Below are positions 36,501 to 46,300 of a stretch of 64,000 nucleotides of DNA, one piece after another; the first letter of the stretch is position 1; every line of letters begins with the position of its first letter. Both the position numbers and the translations under genes were made by a program. Source of the stretch: Deltaproteobacteria bacterium (GTDB lineage Bacteria; Myxococcota_A; UBA796; GCA-2862545); assembly GCA_016938035.1 (NCBI GenBank), contig JAFGVK010000122.1, positions 1 through 64,000 of the forward strand. Direction: 5' to 3'. Below the pieces are notes generated by a model. The model searched no databases. It saw only the letters and a program-made list of their open reading frames with translations, and was not told the origin of the DNA.

Positions 36501-38578
36501 GCGCTCAGGCGCGCATGAACCTGCCCACGCGCCTCGTCTTCCGCCTGCTGGCGAAGCGCAAGGGGCAGGTGCGCGCCCTGAAGGAGATCCAGTATATCAA
36601 GGGGTTGTTCCCTTTCTTTAGCCTGTTCACCCTGCTGATCTTCCTCCCCGCCCTCTACCTGGCCTACCTGGCCCTGGGCTCACTCCAGGCAGAGCAGACC
36701 CAGGCGGACGAGGAGCTGCGCCACAGGGCGGGTCAGGCGACCCTCGAGATCCAGCAGGACCTCTCCGCGGTCTTCCAGCACTTCGAGGCTGCCACCGACG
36801 CTAGGCTGCGCCTCGGCCAGTCCCCGCTGGAGGAGCTGACCGACCTGAGCCCCTACCTGCGCGCCGCCTTCCGCTTCGACTCGGACGGGGTGCTCGCGGC
36901 GCCCTTCGTGCTTGAGGAGCGCGAGGCGCCGGTGACGGTACCCACGGTGTGGACCCAGGCCTATAGCAAGGGGCAGTCGCTAGAGCTGGACGGGAGGCCG
37001 CTGGAGGCGGTGCGCTGGTACCGTCAGGCCGGCGCGGTCAGCAGCCAGCCCCGGCTGATCGGCGAGGCGGGCTTCGCCGAGGCCCGCGCCTCCCTGCACG
37101 GCGGGAGGGACCGCGAGGCGATGGAGCAGCTCCAGGGCCTGCGGGCTCAGTGGCTGCGGGTTCGGGACAGGCACGGCTTCCGGCTTGGAGACCTGGCCCG
37201 GCTGCTCCAGGGCGAGATCCTGATCGAGCGCGACGGCTACGCGGGCCGCCGCGAGCTGAAGTCCCTGGTGGAGGAGCTGCTGAGCAGCCCCTGGGTGGTC
37301 GGTCAGCCGGGGGAGGCGGTCATCGCCCGCCGGGCCCTCTCGCGCCTGGGGGGGCGCGCCGATCCCATGTGGAGCGAGCGCGCGGGGCGACAGCTCGACG
37401 AGCGCACGGTGCAGCTCTACTGGGCCAGCCAGCTGCGAGAGGAGATCGAGCTGTTCTCCGGGGTCCAGCCCCGGGTGAACCAAGGGGAGTACAGCTACAC
37501 CTCGCGGGTGGACTCCAGCTCCCTGTGGGCGCTCACCCGGTGGGGCGACGAGCTGTACGCCTTCTCCTTCCACCAGGACGATCTGCTCGACGGGCTGCGC
37601 AAGATCACCCAGTCGGTGGACGCGCTCGACCGGGACATCACCCTCCGTCTGACCGATCCCAGGCCCCAGTCCCTCCAGGACACCCTGGCCCACCAGTCCC
37701 TCCACCCCTGGGTGCCCCTGGTGGTGTCCGCCAGGCCCGAGAACCCCGAGGACATCCAGCACCGTCGGATGCGCCAGCGCACCGTGCGCATCGCGGTGCT
37801 GTTCGTGCTGGTGAGCATGACGGCGGTGGGCGTGGTGCTGTCGTGGCAGCTGCTCGAGCGGGAGCTGGAGGGGGCGCGCATCAAGGCGGACTTCGCCGCG
37901 AACGTCTCGCACGAGCTGCGCTCGCCCATCACCCAGATCCGCCTCAAGGCAGAGACCCTGCTCCTGGACCTGGTGGACGGGGAGCAAGACCGCACCGACC
38001 ACTACCAGGCGATCGTCCGGGAGTCGGAGCGCCTGTCCCACCTGGTGGACAACGTCCTGGATTTCGCCGCCATCGAGCGAGGCGCCAAGAAATACTCCCT
38101 CCGCCCGCAGGACCTGGGCGAGATCACCCGGAACACCGTAGAGGCCAACCGCCACTCGATCGAGTCCAAGGGCCTGGAGGTGTCGGTAGACATACCCGAC
38201 GACCTCCCTGTGGTGTGGGCCGACCGCGAGGCGGTGGCGCAGGTGATCAACAACCTGCTGTCCAACGCCACCAAGTACGGCGCTGGCGGCGGAAGAGTAG
38301 ACGTCTCCGTCGGTGTCTCGGAGGCCGGCGTCGAGGTGACCGTCACCGACTACGGCGCCGGCATCGCAGAGGATGACATCGACAAGATCTTTGACGCCTT
38401 CTATCGGTCCAACGACCCTAGGGTCCGCCGAAAGAAGGGGACGGGCATCGGCCTGTCCATCGTGACCTACATCGTCGAGGCCCACCGCGGACAGATCAAC
38501 GTGACGAGCACCCCGGATGAGGGTACTTCGTTCGTGGTGACCTTCCCCCTCGACTCACCGGCGGACGCTGGAGCCTGA
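36497..38578 (+). CDS. Membrane sensor histidine kinase
   Basis: 693 aa from GTG 36497 (GTGA overlap with the dehydrogenase stop). Two membrane segments: about residues 36-62 and 430-450, enclosing a periplasmic sensor region of about 370 residues that is mostly helical and TPR-like, not a known Cache or PAS pattern. The HisKA domain has the phospho-acceptor H472 (SHELRSP), and the HATPase has the N box (VINNLLSNATKYG), D-x-G (TDYGAGI) and G boxes (GTGIGLSIV). Its response regulator follows one base after the stop. A signal linked to envelope or metabolism is possible given the coupled dehydrogenase, but unproven. Confidence 0.93.
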   Translation: MSAQARMNLPTRLVFRLLAKRKGQVRALKEIQYIKGLFPFFSLFTLLIFLPALYLAYLALGSLQAEQTQADEELRHRAGQATLEIQQDLSAVFQHFEAATDARLRLGQSPLEELTDLSPYLRAAFRFDSDGVLAAPFVLEEREAPVTVPTVWTQAYSKGQSLELDGRPLEAVRWYRQAGAVSSQPRLIGEAGFAEARASLHGGRDREAMEQLQGLRAQWLRVRDRHGFRLGDLARLLQGEILIERDGYAGRRELKSLVEELLSSPWVVGQPGEAVIARRALSRLGGRADPMWSERAGRQLDERTVQLYWASQLREEIELFSGVQPRVNQGEYSYTSRVDSSSLWALTRWGDELYAFSFHQDDLLDGLRKITQSVDALDRDITLRLTDPRPQSLQDTLAHQSLHPWVPLVVSARPENPEDIQHRRMRQRTVRIAVLFVLVSMTAVGVVLSWQLLERELEGARIKADFAANVSHELRSPITQIRLKAETLLLDLVDGEQDRTDHYQAIVRESERLSHLVDNVLDFAAIERGAKKYSLRPQDLGEITRNTVEANRHSIESKGLEVSVDIPDDLPVVWADREAVAQVINNLLSNATKYGAGGGRVDVSVGVSEAGVEVTVTDYGAGIAEDDIDKIFDAFYRSNDPRVRRKKGTGIGLSIVTYIVEAHRGQINVTSTPDEGTSFVVTFPLDSPADAGA

Positions 38579-38579
38579 C

Positions 38580-39275
38580 ATGCCGCGCCTACTCATCGTT
38601 GAAGACGAAATGGCCCTGATCGACAGCGTGACCCGCTTCTTCAAGCGCGAGGGCTACGATGTGTTCTCGGCGCGCTCCCGCTCCCAGGCGGTCGAGCTGG
38701 CGCAGCACCACCCCCCTGACGCGGTGCTGATGGACGTGATGCTCAACGAGGGTCCCGAGCCGGAGTTCGACGGCTTCGACGTGAGCCAGGCGCTCCGCTC
38801 CGAGGGCTACGAGGGGCCGCTGATCTTCCTCACCGCCCGCACCTCCGAGCAGGACAAGCTGCTGGGCTTCGAGATGGGGGCGGACGACTACGTCACCAAG
38901 CCCTTCTCGCTCCAGGAGCTCCTCGCGAGGGTCTCTGCGGTGATCCGCCGGGCCGGCGGCGCCAAGTCGGTGTTCCGCTTCGGCACGGTAGAGGTGGACC
39001 TGGACAACTACGTCATCCGCCACCCAGACGGCACCGACTCCCTCTCCATCCGCGAGCAGGAGCTGCTGCGCTACCTGATCAAGCACCGGGGCAAGGCCCT
39101 CCCGCGCAAGACCCTGCTGACCGAGATCTGGCGTTATTCCCCAAACGTCACCACCAGGACTGTGGACACGCACATCCTGAACCTCCGCAAGAAGCTCCGC
39201 GACGACGCGGCCGACCCGCGCTTCATCGAGACCATGCACGGGGTCGGCTACCGCTTCGTCGCCACCGAGGAGTAG
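38580..39275 (+). CDS. OmpR-family response regulator
   Basis: 231 aa. Receiver domain with acidic pair E8/D9, phospho-acceptor D52 (VLMDVML), T at about 86 (FLTAR) and K107 (YVTKPF). The loop after D52 is lengthened by an acidic insert (NEGPEPEFDG). The C-terminal winged helix (SIREQELLRYLI, TRTVDTHILNLRKKL, GVGYRF) is OmpR/PhoB type. Its cognate kinase is directly upstream and the TPR gene follows within 5 bases, so the set LamG-GCDH-HK-RR-TPR is one operon. Confidence 0.95.
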   Translation: MPRLLIVEDEMALIDSVTRFFKREGYDVFSARSRSQAVELAQHHPPDAVLMDVMLNEGPEPEFDGFDVSQALRSEGYEGPLIFLTARTSEQDKLLGFEMGADDYVTKPFSLQELLARVSAVIRRAGGAKSVFRFGTVEVDLDNYVIRHPDGTDSLSIREQELLRYLIKHRGKALPRKTLLTEIWRYSPNVTTRTVDTHILNLRKKLRDDAADPRFIETMHGVGYRFVATEE

Positions 39276-39280
39276 CGGCG

Positions 39281-40072
39281 GTGTGGCTGCTCCTGGCCGT
39301 CTCTGGCGCCCTGGCGGGGCCGGTGGATGACTGGCTGATGCTCCAGACCGCCCTGCTGACCGAGGTGGTGGACGGGGACGTGGAGGGGGCGGCGCACCGC
39401 TACGAGCGGCTGATGCGAGAGCTGCCCGCTGGGTCGCCCACCCGCACCGAGGCCCTCTACCAGCTGGGGCGGGCCCGGCTCGCGCTCGGCGACACCGACG
39501 GCGCGGTGGAGGTCTTCCGCGAGGGGGTCCGCGCTGGCGCCCCCCGCTCCCGCTGCCTCAAGTCGCTGCGCGAGCTGGAGCTCACTGAGCGCGCCATCCA
39601 CACCATCCCCGAGAGCTGGACCTTTGACCAGCCGGACCACGGCTTCATCCACCCCGCGGGCCAGGGCGGCTCGATCCGCATCGACAAGGTGTGGGGCGAC
39701 CCTGCCCTGGTGTGGACCAGCAGGGCCTCGGCGACCCCACCCCACCAGCTCCTGCTCGGCTTCCGCGACCCCTCCCCCGCCCCCACCGTCATCCGCTTTC
39801 GCCTGGGCGCCACCGGCACCCACGCCTGGGTTCGGATCACCCTGGTGGACGTGTGGGGGCACAGGTACAGCCCCACCAAGGACACCGTCGCGCTCCCCAG
39901 GGGCAGCGAGGTACAGGTGGACCTCGCCCTCAGCCACCTCCAGCCGCTCGACGGCCCGACCAACCTGCGCCCTAGCGAGCTGGACATGCTGATTTTGGAG
40001 GACGTCACGGGCTCCTTCGGGGTGCACTCTGGCACTCAGGAGATCACCCTCGACAACTTCGAGGTGCGCTGA
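39281..40072 (+). CDS. Exported TPR protein with carbohydrate-binding-like domain
   Basis: 263 aa from GTG 39281, 5 bases after the response regulator. Signal peptide MWLLLAVSGALAG. Residues about 30-100 hold two TPR-like helix pairs (EGAAHRYERLM, TEALYQLGRARLALGDTDGAVEVF). Residues about 110-263 are a beta-sandwich with the look of a carbohydrate-binding module (WTFDQPDHGFIHP, VIRFRLGATGTHAWVRITLVDVWG, ITLDNFEVR). It ends the two-component operon and could be the target or input of that system. Family assignment is tentative. Confidence 0.75.
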   Translation: MWLLLAVSGALAGPVDDWLMLQTALLTEVVDGDVEGAAHRYERLMRELPAGSPTRTEALYQLGRARLALGDTDGAVEVFREGVRAGAPRSRCLKSLRELELTERAIHTIPESWTFDQPDHGFIHPAGQGGSIRIDKVWGDPALVWTSRASATPPHQLLLGFRDPSPAPTVIRFRLGATGTHAWVRITLVDVWGHRYSPTKDTVALPRGSEVQVDLALSHLQPLDGPTNLRPSELDMLILEDVTGSFGVHSGTQEITLDNFEVR

Positions 40073-40137
40073 GCGGGGCGACGCCGGGGTGGCTGCCAGG
40101 GCGCGCGGGACGGGCGCCCTGACGGCCTTGCGCGCCC

Positions 40138-40770
40138 CTACTCCGCGCCCCCCACCGGCACCGCGAGGCTGTCCTCCGGTGCTGAGGGCGGCAGCACCGG
40201 GTTCATGGTCCCCTCCTCCAGCCAGAGCACCAGGATCTCACCGTCGACCAGGTGAAGCTGGAGGCTCACCCCCTCCCCGACCTCGATCTCCTCCAGCACC
40301 AGCTCGCCCGCCCCCGCCAGCGGCACCATTCGCCCCGCGCCCTGCCCCTGGAGCACCAGCGCGGTCTCTAGCGGCACCGCCAGCCCCTCTCCGTCCAGGA
40401 GGCGCACCCGGACCTTGGGCAGCGCCGCGTCGCGGTCGAGCAGGTCCACCTGTACCCGCAGGTCGCCGCGCCCGGAGCGCGAGGTCATCCCGGAGATCCG
40501 CAGCGCTCCGCTGGGGAGCTCTCCGATCACCGCGTCCTGGAGCTCCAGCAGATCTCTGGTCAGGCTCTTGAACGCGCCGTCCAGCTCGGTGGCTGCCCGT
40601 CGGAGCTGCTCCTCGGTCACCACGCCCCCCCGGACGTGGAGTGGGCGCTGCACGGTCCCCAGCAGCGGCCGCGGCTCCTGCTGGGCAGACGGCGTCGCGC
40701 TCGCGGACGGCTCCGCGGCCAGGGCGGGGGCGCTGAGCCACACCGCGTACAAAATCCAGCAAGACCTCAT
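40138..40770 (-). CDS. Exported protein of unknown function
   Basis: 210 aa from ATG 40770 (GTG three bases earlier possible), with GGGGTGA ahead. Signal peptide RSCWILYAVWLSAPALAA. After a disordered Ser/Ala/Pro stretch there is a helical segment (EEQLRRAATELDGAFKSLTRDLLEL), then beta-rich sequence (LRVQVDLLD, KVRVRLLDGEGLAVPLETALVLQGQG, GVSLQLHLVDGEILVLWLEEG) of Ig/Big-like character. Convergent with the TPR gene. Function unknown. Confidence 0.6.
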   Translation of the reverse strand: MRSCWILYAVWLSAPALAAEPSASATPSAQQEPRPLLGTVQRPLHVRGGVVTEEQLRRAATELDGAFKSLTRDLLELQDAVIGELPSGALRISGMTSRSGRGDLRVQVDLLDRDAALPKVRVRLLDGEGLAVPLETALVLQGQGAGRMVPLAGAGELVLEEIEVGEGVSLQLHLVDGEILVLWLEEGTMNPVLPPSAPEDSLAVPVGGAE

Positions 40771-41340
40771 CACTCACCCCAGGTGAACAGAAAATGACAG
40801 CGTCCAAACCAGCACCCAGACCGCCCCTAACCCGGTAGCAGCCCCTCGCTCACTGTGCAGCGCCTTTCGCACCCTGCCCGGTGAGACACCGCAGGCGCCT
40901 TGAACCGCCATCCCCCCCCTCAAGGCCAAACAACGCGCACCCCCGCCGGACGCCGCCAGGCCACCGCCGGGGCGCGTTTGGCCAGGTGCGTACTGCGCTT
41001 CGCACCCACACCGCACAGACCGAACGCCGAAATCGCCGATATTTCAGGTTTGCAGGGCTAATACACCACACCTCCCCGCGACGCGTCGCGCGGATGGGGC
41101 CAAGCAGCACATCGAAGCTCGACAACCACGCTATTTCCTGCGTTTTTCAAGGCACCTCGGCCTCCCCCCACAGCTGTTTCGACCGACCAGTCAGAATAAA
41201 AGCACGGTTGAACGCGGAGGATGCGACGCGGGGGGTTTGCGCCTCCCGGAACCTCCCCCTATGTTGCGAGCAGCACGCGACGCCAGACACAGGACCTCCT
41301 GCGGCGTCCACGAAACACCTCCCCGACCCAGGAGATGCAG
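40771..41340. other. Divergent intergenic region upstream of the lipid megasynthase pair, 570 bp
   Basis: The longest clean intergenic stretch in the window apart from the repeat, with AT-richer patches (about 41030-41065 and 41125-41215). It holds a perfect 14-bp palindrome CGCGACG/CGTCGCG at 41077-41090, which could be an operator. A long frame crosses it in another register but lacks a Shine-Dalgarno and runs antiparallel in composition to the ligase gene. I cannot assign a -35/-10 pair with confidence. Confidence 0.5.
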
Positions 41341-43113
41341 GTGAGCTCCACGCCGTTCAACACCGTCGCCGAGGCCTTGGCCGGAACCGCCACCCACAAC
41401 CCGGACCGCACCCTGACCTTCCAGGACATGAAGGGCGTGGAGACCGTCTACACCTTCGCCGAGGTGGAGGCAGCCACCGCGCGCAGGGCCGCCTTCCTGC
41501 AGCAGTTGGGCCTCGGAAAGGGCGACCGCGTCGGGCTGATCATCATCGAGCCCGAGGACTTCGCCCTCAACTTCTACGCCTGTCTGCGCATCGGGGTGCT
41601 CCCCGTGCCGCTCTACCCGCCCCTGTCGATGGGCAACCTCGACGCCTACACCGAGCGCACCGGGCGCATCCTCGAGAACGCCGAGACCCGGGTGCTGGTC
41701 GTCTCGTCCAAGCTGCAGAACATCCTCTGGAGCCTCCGGGACAGCGTCGGCTGCCTGGAGCGCATCGTCAAGGTCGAGGAGCTCCAGCAGGCCACGGGGA
41801 CCCCGACCTACCCCGACATCCAGCCGGACGACCTCGCCTTCCTCCAGTACACCTCCGGCTCTACCTCTGACCCCAAGGGCGTGATGGTGAGCCACGCCAA
41901 CCTGATCGCCAACATCCAGGGGTCGAGCACGGTGATGGGGCTCCAGTCCGGCAGGGACGTGGCGGTGAGCTGGCTCCCCCTCTACCATGACATGGGTCTC
42001 ATCGGGTTTGTCATCACCTCGGTGGTCTGGGGAATCGACGCGGTCTTCATCCCCACCGTGCGCTTCCTGTTCAAGCCCACCGTGTGGATGGAGGCGATGC
42101 ACCGCCACAAGGGCACCGCGACCTTCGCGCCCAACTTCGCCTACGCCCTGATCACCCGCAGGGCGCGCCCGCAGGACCTGGAGCAGTGGGACCTGTCTCA
42201 TGTGCGCCTCTTCGGGTGCGGCGCCGAGCCGATCCACCCAGAGACCATGGCGGAGTTCACCGACAAGTTCCACACCCACTGCGGCATGCCGGAGGAGGCG
42301 ATTATGCCCGCCTACGGCATGGCGGAGGCCACCCTCGCCATCACCCTGGTCCCGACGGACCGGATGTGGGCCACCAGAGCCGTGGAGGCCAGCGCCTTCG
42401 AGGCGGACGGCACCGCCACCACCCCTGAGCAGGGCGCCACTGTGCTCGAGCACGTCTCCTGCGGCTTCCCCCACGCGGGCCACGAGGTGGCGGTCTTCCA
42501 CGCCGAGACCGGCGAGCAGCTCCCCGAGGGGCGCGAGGGGGAGCTCTGTCTGCGCGGCCCGTCGGTCGCCCACGGCTACTTCAAGAACCCCGAGGCCACC
42601 TCGGCCGCCTTCCGCAACGGCTGGCTCCACACCGGCGACCTCGGATACATGAACCAGGGCGAGGTCTACGTCACCGGGCGGATGAAGGACCTGATCATCC
42701 TCAACGGGCGCAACCTCCACCCGCAGTCGATCGAGTGGGTCGCGGCGGAGGTGGAGGGGGTCCGCAAGGGCAACGTGGTCGCCTTCTCCCGGCGAGGCGC
42801 CCACTCTGAGGAGCTGGTGATCGCGCTGGAGACCCGCTCAGAGGACCACGCGGGCCTCTCGGCCCGGGTCAAGGAGCAGGTGCAGGCGCAGCTTCAGGCG
42901 CCAGTGGCCGAGGTGGTCTGCCTGGAGCCTGGGACCCTCCCAAAGACCTCCTCCGGCAAGCTCCAGCGGCGCAAGACGCAGCAGCTCTACACCAAGGGGA
43001 CGCTGGGCAAGGAAGGATCACGCACCCCGGGCTCGAGCGCCAGCAGGGTGACCCTCGCCAAGCACGTCGCCAAGTCGGTGTGGAGCAGGGCCAAGAACGC
43101 GGTGCTCCGCTGA
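41341..43113 (+). CDS. Fatty acyl-AMP ligase (FAAL)
   Basis: 590 aa from GTG 41341, six bases after AGGAG; the ATG at 41335 sits on the Shine-Dalgarno. Adenylate-forming enzyme with A3 loop (LQYTSGSTSDPKG), YGMAEATLAI, the GDLGY hinge and the C-terminal KTSSGKLQRRK catalytic Lys. The FAAL group is indicated by WLPLYHDMGLIG, PNFAYALITRR and an insertion in the C-terminal part, as in FadD32-type enzymes, which make acyl-AMP and pass the chain to a carrier protein rather than to CoA. A basic tail (KHVAKSVWSRAKNAVLR) may bind the membrane. It stands 190 bases before a matching PKS, so it probably loads its starter. Confidence 0.92.
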   Translation: MSSTPFNTVAEALAGTATHNPDRTLTFQDMKGVETVYTFAEVEAATARRAAFLQQLGLGKGDRVGLIIIEPEDFALNFYACLRIGVLPVPLYPPLSMGNLDAYTERTGRILENAETRVLVVSSKLQNILWSLRDSVGCLERIVKVEELQQATGTPTYPDIQPDDLAFLQYTSGSTSDPKGVMVSHANLIANIQGSSTVMGLQSGRDVAVSWLPLYHDMGLIGFVITSVVWGIDAVFIPTVRFLFKPTVWMEAMHRHKGTATFAPNFAYALITRRARPQDLEQWDLSHVRLFGCGAEPIHPETMAEFTDKFHTHCGMPEEAIMPAYGMAEATLAITLVPTDRMWATRAVEASAFEADGTATTPEQGATVLEHVSCGFPHAGHEVAVFHAETGEQLPEGREGELCLRGPSVAHGYFKNPEATSAAFRNGWLHTGDLGYMNQGEVYVTGRMKDLIILNGRNLHPQSIEWVAAEVEGVRKGNVVAFSRRGAHSEELVIALETRSEDHAGLSARVKEQVQAQLQAPVAEVVCLEPGTLPKTSSGKLQRRKTQQLYTKGTLGKEGSRTPGSSASRVTLAKHVAKSVWSRAKNAVLR

Positions 43114-43264
43114 GAGCGGGCCGCTGACCCCACCATGGAGACCACCGCAGGGGGTCCGACGCATCGGGTCCCCTGCGCTCATTTCGGCGGTCTGTCCGCC
43201 CCGGCGCGCCGCGCCGGAAAGCTCGGGCACGTCGCGCCTCTCGTGATAAGTAGCCCCCCCTTGC

Positions 43265-43283
43265 CCCCCCCGCGTCGGGGGGG
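43265..43283 (+). promoter_or_regulatory. GC hairpin just before the PKS ribosome-binding site
   Basis: Seven C pair with seven G around the loop GCGTC, ending 20 bases before the GTG start at 43304. No T-run. It is close enough to the GAGGT Shine-Dalgarno to influence translation start, or to act as a weak terminator for the FAAL transcript. Confidence 0.4.
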
Positions 43284-43303
43284 CCGTGCATCGTGAGGTC
43301 ACC

Positions 43304-46300
43304 GTGAGCGCAATCGCAATCGTAGGAATGAGCTGTCGCTTCGCCGGCGCAGAGGATCTGCAGGCCTACTGGGAGCTCCAGCTCGCAGGAAAGGACGCGT
43401 TCCGCGAGATCCCCAAGGACCGCTGGGACAACGACACCTTCTACGACGAGAACCCCAGGAACGCCGACAAGTCCTACGTGAAGCGGGGCGCCTTCCTCGA
43501 TGACGTCCGCTCCTTCCCCGCCCTCGCGCTCAAGATGCCGCCCCGTCGGGTGGAGGTGATGGATCCTCAGCAGCGGTTCAGCCTGGAGATGGCGCTGCAG
43601 GCGATTGAGGACTCCGGGCGCACCTCGGAGCAGATGCCCGAGCGCACTGGCGTCTTTATGGGCGTCACCGCCCTGGAGTACCGCTCGATCCTCGGGGTGC
43701 GGGTGGTCGCTCAGCTGATGGCCAACGGCGCCTTCGGCCAGGCCCCCGAAGATCCGGCGGTGCTCGCCGCCGCGGTGGAGAACGTAGTCCCGGCGAGGCC
43801 CTTCACGGGGTCCGGCGGCCTCTCGAACATGATCGCGTCGGTGGTGGCTCAGGAGCTCAACCTGCACGGCCCCGCGTGGTCGGTGGACGCGGCCTGCACC
43901 TCGTCGATGATCGCCATCACCGAGGCGATGCGCCACCTGGAGACCCACGCGGTGGACGCCGCGCTGGCCGGGGGCGTCTACATCAACCTCACCCCCTCGC
44001 ACCAGGTGGTCTTCACCAGACTCGGCGCGATGAGCGCCGACGGCACCTGCCGCCCCTTCGACCACCGCGCCAGCGGCTTCGCTCAGGGCGAGGGCGCGGG
44101 GATGGTGATGCTCAAGCGGCTGGAGGACGCCGAGCGCGACGGAGACCGCATCTACGCGGTGGTGCGCGGCTACGCGACCAATAACGACGGCAAGGGCACA
44201 GGCCCTATGGCCCCGGTCCAGGACGGACAGGAGCGGGTGGTCAGGGAGGCGTGGCGCCTCGCGGACGCTCGCAAGGCGGAGCTGGGCTACCTGGAGGCTC
44301 ACGGGACGGGCACAGGGGTCGGTGACGTGATCGAGCTCTCCGGCCTGCGCAACACCCTGGGCGCCGACGTGGAGCAGGTGGTGCTGGGGTCCTCCAAGGC
44401 CAACGTGGGGCACACCATGTCCGCCGCGGGGGTCGCGGGGTTCATCCGCACCGCCCTCGCCATCCACCACGGGATCATCCCGCCCCTCGCCGGCTTCGAG
44501 GCGCCCAAGGAGGAGCTGCGCATCGACGAGACCCCCTTCATCCTCTCCGCCGAGGCCCGGCGGTGGAAGAACGAGGCCCGGGTCGCGGGGGTGTCCTCCT
44601 TCGGCTTCGGCGGCACCAACGCGCACGTCATCCTCGGGCGCGCAGGGGAGGCCGCGACGCCAGCCCCCCGCCCCCACCTGGTGCTGATCTCGGCCCCCGA
44701 CGAGGCCAGGCTGCGCCACCTCGCCAGGCGCACCGCGGACGCGGTGCTCGGGGACCCCACGATCACCGTCGCGGGCGTGGCCCGCGCCTGGGCGGTCCGC
44801 AGGGTGCTGCCTGAGCGCCTGGCCATTGTGGCCGACACCCGCGAGGAGCTGGCCCTGCGACTCCAGGCCTTCGCCGAGGGGTCCCCCGAGGCCGGGACCC
44901 ATTTCGGGGCCGCGGGCGCCCCCCCGAAGATCGCCTACCTGTACCCCGGCCAGGGCTCGCAGCGGCTGGGGATGATCCAGGGCCTCCTCGACCGCTTCCC
45001 GGTGGTGCGCGAGGCGCTGGAGGGGCTGGAGGCCGAGCTGGCCGACACCCTCCCCATCCCCCTCACCCACCTGCTGTTCCCAGAGCGGCGCGCGGTGAAG
45101 GTCTCGGAGGAGGAGGCGCTCGCGCAGCTCACCGACACCGCCAACACCCAGCCTGTGCTGCTCGCGGTGGCGGTGGCCCTCACCAGGCTGCTGGAGGCGG
45201 TGGGGCTCGAGCCCCAGGTGCTCACCGGCCACTCCCTCGGCGAGTTCACCGCCGCGGCGGTGGGCGGGGTGCTCAGCCCCGCGGAGGCCGCTCGCTTCGC
45301 GGCGCGGCGGGGCAAGCTGATGGCGGACCTGGAGGGCGACCACGGGGCGATGGCCGCCCTGATGTGCGATCGGGACACTGCCGCCGACTATCTGGTCGAC
45401 GGCGCCATCATCGCCAACATGAACCACCCGCGCCAGGTGGTGGTGTCGGGCTTCACCGAGGCGGTGGAGGCGGTGGTGCGCCGGGCCAGCGCAGACGGCG
45501 TCCGCACCCAGCAGCTCCAGGTGTCGCACGGCTTCCACTCCCCCGCCCTGGGCGCGCTGGACAGCGCCCCGCTCCTGGAGGGGATGGACCTGAGCGACCC
45601 GCAGCGCACCGTGATCTCCGCGATCACCACCCGCGCCTACGCCGACGCCGCCGACGCGCGCCACATCTTCCTCCGCCACGCGGTGTCGCCGGTGGACTTC
45701 ATGAACGCCCTGCTCACCTGCCAGGAGGAGGGCGCCGACCTGTTCCTCCAGGTGGGGGCCGGCGGGCCGCTCGCTGCCTTCGCCAGGGGCACCCTGGCGC
45801 GGGGCCACAGGGGCATCCTGACCCTCGCGTCCCGCGACGACGCGGACGGGGGCAGGTCGCTGCTGGAGACCCTGGGGCGCCTGTGGGTGCTCGGCGCCGC
45901 GGTCGACGTGCTGCCGCTCACCGACCCCGCCCCGGTGGCCAGCGTGCCCGCCTCCATCCTCCCGAGAGAGATCTACTGGGCGGTGAAGGAGAAGCGCGCC
46001 GGGAGGGTGTCGCTCACCGCCGCGGCCCACAGGGTCTCCGCGCCTGCCCCCACCGTGGCGGTCGCCCCAGCCCCCACCGCGCCGGTCGCCCCAGCCCCAG
46101 CAGCCACCGCGCCCGCCGAGGACGGGGTAGGGGCGCGGGTGATCAAGATCATCGCCAAGGTGAGCGCCTACCCGATCAGCTCGCTGCGGCCGTCGATGTC
46201 GCTCATCGACGATCTGGGCTTCGACTCGCTGATGGTGGGGGACCTGACCACCTACCTGGCGGAGGCCTTCCCCCAGATGGGGGGGATCCCGCAGGAGCTG

